Positions 33,603 to 42,640 of a DNA stretch of 59,567 bases are shown here, piece after piece. The position numbers and the translations under genes were made by a program. Source of the DNA: Bacteroides sp. (GTDB taxonomy: Bacteria; Bacteroidota; Bacteroidia; Bacteroidales; Bacteroidaceae); contig NZ_JASLER010000027.1 in the NCBI RefSeq assembly GCF_030151085.1, positions 1-59,567 on the forward strand, written 5' to 3'. Numbering within the stretch: position 1 is the stretch's first letter; every line of letters starts with the position of its first letter. The notes below the pieces were generated by a model, which saw only the letters and a list, made by a program, of their open reading frames with translations, was not told the origin of the DNA and ran no database searches.

Positions 33603-35108
33603 ATGAAAAAGATAATTGCTGTACTTTTCTTAATTACTTTATGCTTTTATAGTCAGTCACAAGCACAGAACCGCGCTGATGAGTTAATGAAACAGGCTCA
33701 AGAAAACCTTGCAAAGAAAGAATATATCAAGGCTCGCTATCTCTATCTTCAAGCCTTTAATGCCTTTTCTTCTCAAGACAAATATGACAAAGCTGTAGAT
33801 TGCGGTATTAACGCCAGTGCCTTATATCATCGGGAAAATTATTACAAAGAAGCCTTCGAATTGTTGCGTAGTGCCGAACAAGTAGTGGAAACCGGCGAAC
33901 AAAAAGAAGGCAAAGCCTTACCCGATTTAAAGTTCCGTATCAACAAGGAACGTTTACAAATGTATATCAACCTAAAGAATCCCGCACGTGCCAAAGAGCA
34001 GTTAACCCGATTGGAAGAAACAGCTAAAGCTTCACGCAACGATTCGTTAAACAATGACCTGCTTTATACCCAAGCAAACTATTACTACACCTTTGGACTA
34101 AACGCACAAGGTGACGCCTCTATCAACAAGCTGATAGGCCAGTACAAAGAACAAAAGAACTATTCCAAAGTAAACGAATGCTATAAAACACTTATTGACA
34201 TTGCCCGCAAAGCAAACAATGCTCCTTTAGTGGCACGTACTTACGATAAGTTCATTGTATGGACCGACTCGGTAAAAGCACTCACCGCCCAGGATGAACT
34301 AAATGTCTTGAAACGTAAATATGATGAAACTCTGACGGTTGTTCAGGAAAAAGACAGCTCACTTAGCTCCAAGCAATACATCATTATCGGACTTTGTGTA
34401 CTGGCTGCCATTCTTGCCGTAGCTTTAGTATTGGGTGCCATCGTATTACTGCGCTTCATTGTTCTGACCCGTAAGCAGAAAAAAGCTATCCAAATTGCTA
34501 ATGAGCACAATGAACTAAAGACCAAATTCATTCAGAACATCTCCTCACAGATGGAGCCGACGTTGGATACCTTAGATCCTTCGTTGCCCGGCGTACAGGC
34601 ATTGCACACCTTCTCCACCCATATACAAGAATTGTCTGAACTCGAAAATACATTGTCCGAACCATACGAAATGCAGGAAAAGAACATATCGACTTTCTGC
34701 GAGAGCATCATGGATAAGATAAAAGGGAAGACACAAGAAGATGTTACCGTTGCTGTAAATGCTCCTAAGTTGAATGTCAAAATCAACCCGGAACAACTGG
34801 AACGTATCTTATTGCATTTATTAGAAAATGCTGCCGAATACACTCCTGCCGGAGGCAAGATTTGGTTGGACTTCAAGAAACGTGGTGCACACACGCATCA
34901 GTTTATAGTTAGTGATACCGGCTGCGGTATCCCCGAAGAACAACGCGAAGACATCTTCAAACCCTTCACCGAAGTGAAAGACCTGACGCAAGGTGATGGT
35001 CTAGGACTGCCCATCTGCTCTCTGATAGCTACCAAGATGAACGGTTCGCTGACACTAGACAGCAGCTATAATAAGGGAGCACGATTTGTACTGGAACTCC
35101 ACGCATAA
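33603..35108 (+). CDS. TPR sensor with histidine-kinase-like ATPase domain, phospho-acceptor His replaced
   Basis: The 501-residue protein has a signal sequence (MKKIIAVLFLITLCFYSQSQAQ), periplasmic tetratricopeptide-like helices (about 25-240), one membrane helix (about 258-283), and a cytoplasmic kinase-like part. Where HisKA domains read FxxNISHEIRTP, this one reads KFIQNISSQMEPTLDTL: Ser315 replaces the histidine. The HATPase domain looks intact, with HLLENAAEYTP (N box), DTGCGIP (G1) and GDGLGLPIC (G2). It is therefore a probable pseudo-kinase or an ATP-binding switch. No response regulator gene is adjacent. The start avoids an upstream hairpin and promoter box. Confidence 0.9.
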   Translation: MKKIIAVLFLITLCFYSQSQAQNRADELMKQAQENLAKKEYIKARYLYLQAFNAFSSQDKYDKAVDCGINASALYHRENYYKEAFELLRSAEQVVETGEQKEGKALPDLKFRINKERLQMYINLKNPARAKEQLTRLEETAKASRNDSLNNDLLYTQANYYYTFGLNAQGDASINKLIGQYKEQKNYSKVNECYKTLIDIARKANNAPLVARTYDKFIVWTDSVKALTAQDELNVLKRKYDETLTVVQEKDSSLSSKQYIIIGLCVLAAILAVALVLGAIVLLRFIVLTRKQKKAIQIANEHNELKTKFIQNISSQMEPTLDTLDPSLPGVQALHTFSTHIQELSELENTLSEPYEMQEKNISTFCESIMDKIKGKTQEDVTVAVNAPKLNVKINPEQLERILLHLLENAAEYTPAGGKIWLDFKKRGAHTHQFIVSDTGCGIPEEQREDIFKPFTEVKDLTQGDGLGLPICSLIATKMNGSLTLDSSYNKGARFVLELHA

Positions 35109-35126
35109 AAGTCAAACATAGATATA

Positions 35127-35169
35127 AAAAAAGTGGTGATAAGGAAAGATACCTTATCACCACTTTTTT
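35127..35169. terminator. Bidirectional terminator between the TPR sensor and aminopeptidase P genes
   Basis: AAAAAAGTGGTGATAAGG (35127-35144) pairs perfectly with 35152-35169 across a 7-nt loop. Both strands end in T-runs, fitting its place between convergent genes. Confidence 0.92.
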
Positions 35170-35194
35170 ATTGTTAAACAAATCCGGTCAGGAA

Positions 35195-36568
35195 TTAGCG
35201 TAGCGCTTCCACCTCTTCCGGAGTCAATGGAATCTTCTTACCCAGGCGACGGGCACCGTCAGCAGTAATCAGATAATCTTCTTCATTGCGGATACCACCG
35301 AAAGTGCGGTATTCCTTTAACTTATCATAATTGACGAAATCCATGAATTTCTTTTCAGCCTGCCACTTATCCATCAATTCGGGGATGAAATACACGCCCG
35401 GTTCAACAGTCAGTACAAAGCCCGGTTCCAATGGGATGGCAAGGCGCTGTGACTTACGACCGAATTGTGTGCTCTTGGGTTGTCCATTATAACCTACCCA
35501 TATTTCACCTAAGTTTTCCATATCATGTACATCGAGCCCCATCATATGTCCCAAGCCGTGAGGATAGAACAACGCATGCGCACCTTCGCGCACAGCATCA
35601 TCAGCATTTCCTTTCATCAAACCAAGCCCCTTCATGCCTTCAACCAATGTGCGGGCAGTCAGTTCGTACACTTCCATATAAGGAATGCCGGGACGAAGCG
35701 CATTGACAGCAGCCAGGTGCATAGCATTTTGTATTTCGTAAACTGCACGTTGTTTCGAAGTAAATGTTTTGTCAGCGGGAACGGTAGATGACATATCGCC
35801 TGCATATCCCAACTCTATTTCTGCTCCGGCATCAATCAGGAACAAATCACCCGACTTCACCTTGTTACCGTGATAATGGTTATGCAGTGTCTGACCATTG
35901 ATAGTAGCAATGGTAGCAAATGAAAGCTGGCAATTATTCATCTCGGCTATGCGGTTCATCTCAGCAACCACTTCGTATTCGTACATTTCCGGACGAATCA
36001 CTTTCATGGCGGTGATATGCATATCAGCTGTTACATCACAAGCCTTTTCTATCTCAACGATTTCTTCTGCCGATTTATAGCTACGCTGTGCTACTACCGC
36101 GCGGATAAACGGAACAGAACCTTCCTGACGTGCAGGCGGAATGCCCAACCAATCCATCAACTTCAGTTTGTGTTCGGCTCGATAAGGAGGAAGATAATGT
36201 ACTGTACGCCCATTTTGTATGGCTTTATGCAGATAATTCACGACTTCTCCATAGGGACGGGTTTCGGCAATACCCACTCGCTCACTTTTTTCTTTCAGAG
36301 TAGGTTGCGTACCCATCCACACGATGTGGTCGATAGTCAACTCATCACCAAAAATAATATCCTTATCTTCGTCTATGTCAATAATAGCCGAAAGTCCGGC
36401 AAATGACAACCCGAAATAATAGAGGAAAGTGGAATCCTGACGATAACGGAAAGTATTGTCTTCGTAATGCAATCCTTGTTCGTCGTTACCCAGGAATAAT
36501 AACACTCCTGAGCCCATGATCTTTTTCAGCTGGGCTCTTCGCTGTACATACGTTTCTTTAGCAAACAT
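35195..36568 (-). CDS. Xaa-Pro aminopeptidase (aminopeptidase P, M24B)
   Basis: The 457-residue enzyme removes N-terminal residues that precede proline. After an N-terminal domain (about 1-165), the pita-bread domain has the dinuclear metal ligands LIDAGAEIELGYAGDMSST (two aspartates, about 245-256), the histidine of HALFYPHGLGHMMGLDVHD, the glutamate of FVLTVEPGVYF and that of GGIRNEEDYLIT. Length matches the PepP group. It is single and divergent from rpoN, with a -7 box on the minus strand at 36598-36605. Confidence 0.95.
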   Translation of the reverse strand: MFAKETYVQRRAQLKKIMGSGVLLFLGNDEQGLHYEDNTFRYRQDSTFLYYFGLSFAGLSAIIDIDEDKDIIFGDELTIDHIVWMGTQPTLKEKSERVGIAETRPYGEVVNYLHKAIQNGRTVHYLPPYRAEHKLKLMDWLGIPPARQEGSVPFIRAVVAQRSYKSAEEIVEIEKACDVTADMHITAMKVIRPEMYEYEVVAEMNRIAEMNNCQLSFATIATINGQTLHNHYHGNKVKSGDLFLIDAGAEIELGYAGDMSSTVPADKTFTSKQRAVYEIQNAMHLAAVNALRPGIPYMEVYELTARTLVEGMKGLGLMKGNADDAVREGAHALFYPHGLGHMMGLDVHDMENLGEIWVGYNGQPKSTQFGRKSQRLAIPLEPGFVLTVEPGVYFIPELMDKWQAEKKFMDFVNYDKLKEYRTFGGIRNEEDYLITADGARRLGKKIPLTPEEVEALR

Positions 36569-36597
36569 GACGCTTTGTTTTTTAAATTGATTGTCAA

Positions 36598-36605
36598 CAA
36601 AGATA
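36598..36605 (-). promoter_or_regulatory. -7 promoter box of aminopeptidase P
   Basis: TATCTTTG on the minus strand is 30 nt before the ATG at 36568. No clear -33 element is seen. Confidence 0.5.
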
Positions 36606-36648
36606 GGAAATAATACAGAAGAAGATTTCGCTTTCCCGAACTATTCAC

Positions 36649-36656
36649 TATTTTTG
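36649..36656 (+). promoter_or_regulatory. -7 promoter box of rpoN
   Basis: TATTTTTG lies 46 nt before the rpoN ATG in the divergent spacer with aminopeptidase P. Confidence 0.5.
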
Positions 36657-36701
36657 CAGAAAGAATTCGAAAAGCATTGTTGTAATTCTTAATTTTAAAG
36701 T

Positions 36702-38192
36702 ATGGCACAAGGTTCCCGACAGGTACAGACGCAGGCGCAGCAACAGATTCAAACGCTATCGCCACAGCAGATTCTGGTAGTAAAGCTACTGGAACTTCCC
36801 GCAGTGGAGCTGGAAGATCGCGTCCGTGCCGAACTTTTAGAAAATCCGGCACTCGAAGAAGGTAGAGAAGAATCTCCCAACGAAGAATATTCCGACGCCT
36901 CCGATGCTGATACCGGTCTGGAAGATGGTGGAAACACCGATTACGATTCTTTGAGCGACTATCTGACCGAAGACGATATCCCCGATTATAAATTACAGGA
37001 GAACAACCGCAGCAAAGGTGAACAAGCCGAAGAAATACCTTTTTCTGACGTTACTTCTTTCTACGAAACCCTGAAAGAGCAATTAGGTGAACGCGACTTG
37101 ACAGAGCACCAGTGTGAACTAGCCGAATATCTTATCGGCTCACTGGATGATGACGGTTTGTTGCGCAAATCTTTGGATAACATCAGTGACGAACTAGCCA
37201 TTTATGCCGGTATTGAAGCTACCCCTCAGGAATTGGAGGATGCGCTGAAAATCATTCAAGATTTTGATCCTGCCGGATTAGGCGCGCGTAACCTGCAAGA
37301 ATGTCTCCTCATACAGATACGTCGCAAGATAGAGCAACAGAATTTCACCCCCAATCCTTTATTATATATAGAAGAAGCTATTATTTCGGAATGCTACGAA
37401 GAGTTTACCCGCAAGCACTGGGATAAGATACAACAAAAGCTCGGATTGGAAGAAGATGCTTTTGAACAAGCCATCAAGGAGATTGTCAAGCTAAACCCAC
37501 GCCCCGGTGCATCTTTAGGAGAAACCATCGGCAAAAACATGCAGCAAATCATCCCCGATTTCATTGTAGATACCTACGACGATGGCACCATCAACCTGGC
37601 GTTGAATAACCGTAACGTACCTGAATTGCGCATGAGCCGCGATTTCAACGAGATGGTAGAAGAACACACCAAGAACAGGGCGAACCAATCTAAAGAGTCC
37701 AAAGAGGCTATGATGTTCCTCAAACAAAAAATGGATGCTGCCCAAGGATTCATCGACGCTGTTAAGCAACGTCAGAATACATTGATGACTACCATGCAAG
37801 CCATCATCGACCTGCAACGTCCGTTCTTCCTCGAAGGAGACGAATCGTTGTTGCGCCCCATGATTCTGAAAGATGTTGCCGAACGTACCGGACTGGATAT
37901 TTCCACCATCTCCCGCGTCAGCAACAGTAAATATGTACAGACTAATTATGGTATTTTCTCATTGAAATACTTCTTCAACGACGGTTATACTACCGAAGAT
38001 GGCGAAGAAATGTCTGTACGCGAAATCCGCAAGATATTGAAAGAGTGTATCGATAACGAAGATAAAAAGAAACCTTTAACCGATGATGAGCTTACCGAGC
38101 TACTGAAAGAAAAAGGGTACCCGATTGCTCGTCGCACAGTAGCCAAATATCGTCAGCAGATGAATATTCCGGTAGCAAGACTGAGAAGGTGA
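36702..38192 (+). CDS. rpoN: RNA polymerase sigma-54 factor
   Basis: Sigma-54 (496 residues) directs polymerase to -24/-12 promoters that need AAA+ activators. The glutamine- and leucine-rich region I (QQILVVKLLELPAVELEDRV) is at the N-terminus, an acidic region II follows (about 55-110), the core-binding and DNA-binding parts include DVAERTGLDISTISRVSNSKY near 390, and the RpoN box ARRTVAKYR is near 475. Length is standard. It heads a plus-strand run with a PAP2-like gene, gcvH, purE and ispG. No sigma-54 activator gene lies in the window. Confidence 0.97.
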   Translation: MAQGSRQVQTQAQQQIQTLSPQQILVVKLLELPAVELEDRVRAELLENPALEEGREESPNEEYSDASDADTGLEDGGNTDYDSLSDYLTEDDIPDYKLQENNRSKGEQAEEIPFSDVTSFYETLKEQLGERDLTEHQCELAEYLIGSLDDDGLLRKSLDNISDELAIYAGIEATPQELEDALKIIQDFDPAGLGARNLQECLLIQIRRKIEQQNFTPNPLLYIEEAIISECYEEFTRKHWDKIQQKLGLEEDAFEQAIKEIVKLNPRPGASLGETIGKNMQQIIPDFIVDTYDDGTINLALNNRNVPELRMSRDFNEMVEEHTKNRANQSKESKEAMMFLKQKMDAAQGFIDAVKQRQNTLMTTMQAIIDLQRPFFLEGDESLLRPMILKDVAERTGLDISTISRVSNSKYVQTNYGIFSLKYFFNDGYTTEDGEEMSVREIRKILKECIDNEDKKKPLTDDELTELLKEKGYPIARRTVAKYRQQMNIPVARLRR

Positions 38193-38193
38193 G

Positions 38194-38220
38194 ATTGTAA
38201 ATAACTAAATTGTAAATAGA
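38194..38220. repeat. Short direct repeat after rpoN
   Basis: ATTGTAAATA occurs twice within this 27-base stretch, separated by ACTAA, in the gap between rpoN and the PAP2-like gene. Confidence 0.6.
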
Positions 38221-38225
38221 CTTAG

Positions 38226-38894
38226 ATGGTTGAAGAACAACATATCATAGCAGATAAGACATTAATCAGGACAGCACAGGTGATCTCGGCGATATTCACG
38301 CCGTTTTCCATACCTTTTCTGGCTTTTGTCATCCTGTTTATATTTTCCTACTTGCGCATCATGCCCCTGCAATACAAGCTGATTGTGCTAGGAGTAGTTT
38401 ATTGCTTCACCATTCTGATGCCTACTCTGACCATTTTTATCTTCCGCAAAATCAATGGATTCAGTCCTAAAGATCTGGTTGAAAGAAAGCGGAGATATGT
38501 TCCTTTCATCCTCACGATTACTTCATACGTATTTTGCTTACTCATGATGCACCGCCTGAATATACCTTGGTACATGACAGGTATCATCCTCGCTGCACTG
38601 GTAATGATGGTTATATGTGTCATTGTCAACTTAAAATGGAAACTCAGTGAACACATGGCGGGAGCCGGAGCCGTAGTAGGAGGACTGGTAGCTTTCAGTG
38701 CATTGTATGGTTATAATCCCGTAGGGTGGTTATGCCTTTTTATACTGGTGGCAGGAGTGCTGGGTACCGCCCGCATCATCTTGCAACACCATACATTAGG
38801 TGAAGTTATGGGAGGATTTACCGTAGGACTTATCTGTTCGTTACTGGTACTCCACCCATTAAGTAACATGCTGTTCCGTGTCTTTCTCTTTTAA
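38226..38894 (+). CDS. PAP2-like polytopic membrane protein with altered motifs
   Basis: The 222-residue protein has about six membrane helices and resembles type 2 phosphatidic acid phosphatases in layout. The three PAP2 motifs are degenerate: ERKRRYVP in place of KxxxxxxRP, KLSEHMAGAGAV in place of PSGH, and ARIILQHHTLGEVMGG in place of SRxxxxxHxxxD, with glutamate instead of aspartate at the last position. One histidine in each of motifs 2 and 3 is kept, so activity is possible but unproven. It lies between rpoN (33 bases) and gcvH (80 bases). Confidence 0.75.
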   Translation: MVEEQHIIADKTLIRTAQVISAIFTPFSIPFLAFVILFIFSYLRIMPLQYKLIVLGVVYCFTILMPTLTIFIFRKINGFSPKDLVERKRRYVPFILTITSYVFCLLMMHRLNIPWYMTGIILAALVMMVICVIVNLKWKLSEHMAGAGAVVGGLVAFSALYGYNPVGWLCLFILVAGVLGTARIILQHHTLGEVMGGFTVGLICSLLVLHPLSNMLFRVFLF

Positions 38895-38974
38895 ATCAGA
38901 CACAGAACAGTCCATTCCTTTTTAATTCTCAATTTTATATTTGAAATAGTATTAACCTCTTAAAACTAAAGATT

Positions 38975-39355
38975 ATGAATTTTCCAAAAGATGTAAAGTA
39001 CACGAAAGAACATGAATGGATTCGCCTGGAAGGTGATGTAGCTTATGTAGGTATTACCGATTACGCACAAGAACAGTTAGGTGATATCGTATTTGTCGAT
39101 ATTCAGGCAGAAGGCGAAACATTAGCTGCTGACGAAGTGTTTGGTACCATTGAAGTAGTAAAAACCATTTCAGACCTTTTCTTGCCTGTAGCAGGAGAAA
39201 TTCTGGAGCAAAACGAAGCTCTTGCCGACCAACCGGAATTAGTAAACAAAGATCCGTATGGCGAAGGCTGGCTCATTAAAATGAAACCGGATGCAGCTTC
39301 AGACCTCGACAACCTGTTGGATGCCGAAGCCTACAAAGCACTGATTAATGGTTAA
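38975..39355 (+). CDS. gcvH: Glycine cleavage system H protein
   Basis: GcvH (126 residues) carries the aminomethyl group on a lipoyl arm between the P and T proteins. The lipoylation site is Lys63 in GTIEVVKTISD, in the usual beta-hairpin, and the N-terminal KYTKEHEWIRLEGD is the family signature. The partner genes gcvP and gcvT are not in the window. Its stop is followed directly by junctional repeats and a 13-bp hairpin before purE. Confidence 0.97.
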   Translation: MNFPKDVKYTKEHEWIRLEGDVAYVGITDYAQEQLGDIVFVDIQAEGETLAADEVFGTIEVVKTISDLFLPVAGEILEQNEALADQPELVNKDPYGEGWLIKMKPDAASDLDNLLDAEAYKALING

Positions 39356-39365
39356 TGATTAATGA

Positions 39366-39410
39366 TTAGTGATTAGTTGGCTCATAGCGATATGACAAAC
39401 TAATCACTAA
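39366..39410 (+). repeat. TTAGTGATTAGT hairpin between gcvH and purE
   Basis: TTAGTGATTAGTT (39366-39378) and AACTAATCACTAA (39398-39410) form a 13-bp stem with a 19-nt loop. The arm shares GTGATTAGT with the 25-bp hairpin at 33505-33567. There is no T-run, so it is more likely an intercistronic RNA hairpin than a terminator. Confidence 0.65.
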
Positions 39411-39429
39411 ACCCTAATAACTAAATAAT

Positions 39430-39939
39430 ATGTCTCCAATTGTTAGCATCATCATGGGTAGCACCTCTGACCTTCCTGTTATGGAGAAGGCTGCACAGCT
39501 ACTTAATGATTTACATGTACCGTTCGAAATGAACGCCCTCTCGGCACACCGCACTCCGGAAGCTGTAGAAGATTTTGCAAAGAATGCCCGCCAACGCGGC
39601 ATTAAAGTGATTATTGCTGCTGCTGGTATGGCTGCTGCATTACCGGGTGTTATCGCAGCCAACACTACACTTCCTGTTATCGGTGTTCCCGTTAAAGGTT
39701 CTGTACTCGATGGCGTTGATGCACTTTATTCTATCATTCAGATGCCTCCGGGCATACCCGTAGCAACCGTTGCTATTAATGGTGCCATGAATGCCGCCAT
39801 TCTTGCCGTACAAATGCTAGCATTGAGCGATGCTTCACTAGCAGAAACCTTTGCCGCCTATAAAGAAGGTTTGAAGAAAAAAATCGTCAAGGCAAATGAG
39901 GAACTGAAAGAGGTGAAGTACGAGTATAAAACTAATTAA
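39430..39939 (+). CDS. purE: N5-carboxyaminoimidazole ribonucleotide mutase
   Basis: PurE (169 residues) moves the carboxyl group of N5-CAIR to give CAIR in purine synthesis. The class I signature is clear: IIMGSTSDLPVMEKA at the N-terminus, SAHRTPEAVEDF with the catalytic histidine, and IIAAAGMAAALPGVIA. Length is normal for the bacterial class I enzyme. The ispG GTG start lies 4 bases past its stop, so the two are probably translated together. The partner purK is not here. Confidence 0.97.
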   Translation: MSPIVSIIMGSTSDLPVMEKAAQLLNDLHVPFEMNALSAHRTPEAVEDFAKNARQRGIKVIIAAAGMAAALPGVIAANTTLPVIGVPVKGSVLDGVDALYSIIQMPPGIPVATVAINGAMNAAILAVQMLALSDASLAETFAAYKEGLKKKIVKANEELKEVKYEYKTN

Positions 39940-39943
39940 AACC

Positions 39944-41785
39944 GTGGATTTATTCAACTATTCCCGACGGGAAACATCAGAAGTAAACATTGGAGCCACC
40001 CCTATGGGCGGCTCCAATCCTATCCGTATACAGAGTATGACTAATACACCTACTCAAGATACGGATGCCAGTGTGGCACAGGCCAAACGCATTGTAGATG
40101 CCGGTGGTGAATATGTACGCCTCACTGCGCAAGGCATCAAGGAAGCCGAAAACTTGATGAATATCAATGCAGCATTACGACAAAACGGCTATATGGTTCC
40201 GCTTGTTGCAGATATTCATTTCAACCCGAAAGTGGCGGATGTAGCTGCGCAATACGTAGAGAAAGTACGAATCAATCCGGGAAACTACGTGGATGCAGCA
40301 CGTACCTTCAAACATCTGGAATATACCGATGAGGAGTATGCCGGAGAATTGCAGAAGATACGTAACCGCTTCATCCCTTTCCTCAATATCTGCAAAGAAA
40401 ATCATACAGCCATCCGTATAGGAGTGAACCACGGTTCGCTTTCCGACCGTATCATGTCCCGCTACGGTGATACCCCCGAAGGCATGGTAGAGTCGTGCAT
40501 GGAATTCTTACGTATCTGCGTAGAAGAGAACTTCAAGGATGTGGTAATCTCCATAAAAGCCTCCAACACAGTGGTTATGGTAAAGACCGTACGACTATTG
40601 GCAGCTGTTATGGAACAAGAAGAAATGAACTTTCCGCTACACCTCGGCGTAACTGAAGCCGGTGATGGAGAAGACGGACGAATCAAATCCGCATTGGGCA
40701 TCGGTGCCCTGCTGGCTGACGGACTGGGTGATACCATTCGCGTATCCTTGAGTGAAGCCCCCGAAGCCGAAATCCCAGTAGCCCGCAAGCTAGTGGATTA
40801 TATCGTGCAGCGACACGATCATCCTTATATCCCCGGACCGGACGTACCCGGATTTAACTATCTCTCTCCTTCACGTCGTGAAACCTCAGCGGTACATAAC
40901 ATTGGCGGAGACAACCTGCCGGTAGTCATTGCCGCACGTCTGGACGGAAACATGGAATTCAATCCGCAATTTACGCCGGACTATGTTTATACAGGCCGTT
41001 CCGTACCCGAGCAATGCCCCGAAGGGATGGCATGCATCATCGACGCAGATACCTGGATAGGACAAGACAATGCTTGGCCTGCATTCAAGGGCGATCAGAT
41101 ACCTTTCCTCAGTGGTTGCAACGCTTCGCTAAAGTTCCTGTTTATCACTTATATGGGTTTAAACGATGAAGCCATTGCTTGCTTGAAGTACCACCCTGAA
41201 GTCGTATTAATTTCACAAAGCAACCATCCCAATCGTTTGGGAGAGCAGCGTGGACTGGTTCACCAAATGATGCAGGAAGGATTGAAGAATCCGGTTATTT
41301 TCTTCCAGCACTATGCAGAAGACGAAGCGGAGAATCTGCAAATCAAATCTGCCGCCGATATGGGAGCACTTATCTTTGATGGTTTGTGTGATGGTATCCT
41401 CTTGTTCAATCAGGGCCAGATAGATCCGATAATAGTAGATACCACTGCTTTCGGCATTCTACAAGCAGGGCGGGTTCGTACCAGCAAGACCGAATTCATC
41501 TCTTGCCCCGGCTGCGGAAGAACCTTATTCGATCTGGAAAAAACCATAGCTCGCGTCAAAGCGGCTACCAGCCACTTGAAAGGATTGAAGATAGGTATCA
41601 TGGGATGCATTGTCAATGGTCCCGGCGAAATGGCAGATGCCGACTACGGCTATGTAGGCGCAGGGCGCGGAAAGATCAGCCTATACAAGAAAAAAGAATG
41701 TATCGAAAAGAACATCCCCGAAGAGGAAGCTGTAGAAAAGCTGATTGAACTGATAAAGAAAAACGGAGATTACGTTGAAGAATAA
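39944..41785 (+). CDS. ispG: 4-hydroxy-3-methylbut-2-enyl diphosphate synthase, long form
   Basis: IspG (613 residues) is the [4Fe-4S] enzyme that makes HMBPP from methylerythritol cyclodiphosphate in the non-mevalonate isoprenoid pathway. The N-terminal TIM barrel has PIRIQSMTNTPT, and the C-terminal domain has the cluster cysteines SCPGCGRT and GIMGCIVNGPGE with the catalytic glutamate. It is about 240 residues longer than the E. coli enzyme because of a middle domain (about 280-510), as in plants and other Bacteroidetes. The start is GTG at 39944, required for the conserved YSRRETSEVNIG. A bidirectional terminator follows. Confidence 0.97.
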   Translation: MDLFNYSRRETSEVNIGATPMGGSNPIRIQSMTNTPTQDTDASVAQAKRIVDAGGEYVRLTAQGIKEAENLMNINAALRQNGYMVPLVADIHFNPKVADVAAQYVEKVRINPGNYVDAARTFKHLEYTDEEYAGELQKIRNRFIPFLNICKENHTAIRIGVNHGSLSDRIMSRYGDTPEGMVESCMEFLRICVEENFKDVVISIKASNTVVMVKTVRLLAAVMEQEEMNFPLHLGVTEAGDGEDGRIKSALGIGALLADGLGDTIRVSLSEAPEAEIPVARKLVDYIVQRHDHPYIPGPDVPGFNYLSPSRRETSAVHNIGGDNLPVVIAARLDGNMEFNPQFTPDYVYTGRSVPEQCPEGMACIIDADTWIGQDNAWPAFKGDQIPFLSGCNASLKFLFITYMGLNDEAIACLKYHPEVVLISQSNHPNRLGEQRGLVHQMMQEGLKNPVIFFQHYAEDEAENLQIKSAADMGALIFDGLCDGILLFNQGQIDPIIVDTTAFGILQAGRVRTSKTEFISCPGCGRTLFDLEKTIARVKAATSHLKGLKIGIMGCIVNGPGEMADADYGYVGAGRGKISLYKKKECIEKNIPEEEAVEKLIELIKKNGDYVEE

Positions 41786-41790
41786 AAAGC

Positions 41791-41820
41791 AAAGCCTGCA
41801 CAAATTGATGTGCAGGCTTT
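41791..41820. terminator. Bidirectional terminator between ispG and the esterase gene
   Basis: AAAGCCTGCACA and TGTGCAGGCTTT form a perfect 12-bp stem with a 6-nt loop, flanked by A/T-rich tails on both sides, between convergent genes. Confidence 0.9.
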
Positions 41821-41845
41821 ATTTATAGAATTCATTTAAAGGTGT

Positions 41846-42616
41846 CTATTTCTTCTTTTGACTAAATAACCAACTCATAAAATCCGGATAATTGAAAGCT
41901 GGTGTCCAACTGCCATGATTACACCCCGGAAATTCAATGTATTCCACATCAGCACCGGCAGCTTTCAGTGTTTTATAAGCAGCACGCGAACCTTCGGGAG
42001 TCACTACGTCATCAGCATCTCCGTGAAAAATACGGAACTTCACATCTTTAGCAGCCTTCAGTCGAGCAGGATTTACCGAGCCACAAATAGGCATGGCAAC
42101 TGCAAAGACTTCCGGGTAGCGAATAGCCATATCAAATGTGCCCATTCCGCCCATAGAAAGCCCCATGATATAAATACGGCTCTTATCTACTTGCGGCATT
42201 TCCAGATAGGTATCCAGTAAGTCTTTCAATGTAAGGAAGATAGGAGATACCGGTACATCCAACGGCATTTCCGCAGGAGAAAATGATTTAGGGCGCTCCA
42301 TATATGCCCAATATCCAGTTTCGGGACATTGTGGAGCCAGTACGAATGCCGGATACTTTTCGCGATTTACAGGGTTCAACCACATTTGTCCACCATGAGT
42401 CAATTGTTTTTCGTTGTCACTACCGCGCTCCCCTGCTCCATGCAAGAAGAGTACTAAAGGATATTTTTCACCTGCTTTCATCGTTTCGGGACGAAGCAGT
42501 CGATACTGTAGTGTATCTCCACGAGAAGAGACAAACATCTCTTTCTGAAAAGTATCTTGAGCCGAAATAGAAATGCCCAAGCATAAAAATAATACTAAAC
42601 TGAAAAGTTGTTTCAT
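41846..42616 (-). CDS. Secreted alpha/beta hydrolase (esterase / prolyl oligopeptidase-like)
   Basis: The 256-residue product has a signal peptide (MKQLFSLVLFLCLGISISAQ) and a complete catalytic triad: Ser154 in GLSMGGMG, Asp202 or Asp203 in HGDADDVVTPEGS, and His234 in GCNHGSW. The oxyanion segment LFLHGAGERG is at about 57-66. It looks like the carbohydrate esterase and peptidase relatives called phospholipase/carboxylesterase. It lies 24 bases downstream of a GH43 gene, so it may remove ester groups (for example acetyl or feruloyl) from the same glycan; that is inference. Confidence 0.9.
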   Translation of the reverse strand: MKQLFSLVLFLCLGISISAQDTFQKEMFVSSRGDTLQYRLLRPETMKAGEKYPLVLFLHGAGERGSDNEKQLTHGGQMWLNPVNREKYPAFVLAPQCPETGYWAYMERPKSFSPAEMPLDVPVSPIFLTLKDLLDTYLEMPQVDKSRIYIMGLSMGGMGTFDMAIRYPEVFAVAMPICGSVNPARLKAAKDVKFRIFHGDADDVVTPEGSRAAYKTLKAAGADVEYIEFPGCNHGSWTPAFNYPDFMSWLFSQKKK

Positions 42617-42640
42617 GGTGTTATTCTATATATTGGTTGG

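Noticed and set aside
36017..36406. 129-residue frame opposite aminopeptidase P
   Set aside because: It is a shadow of the well-supported M24 gene on the other strand.
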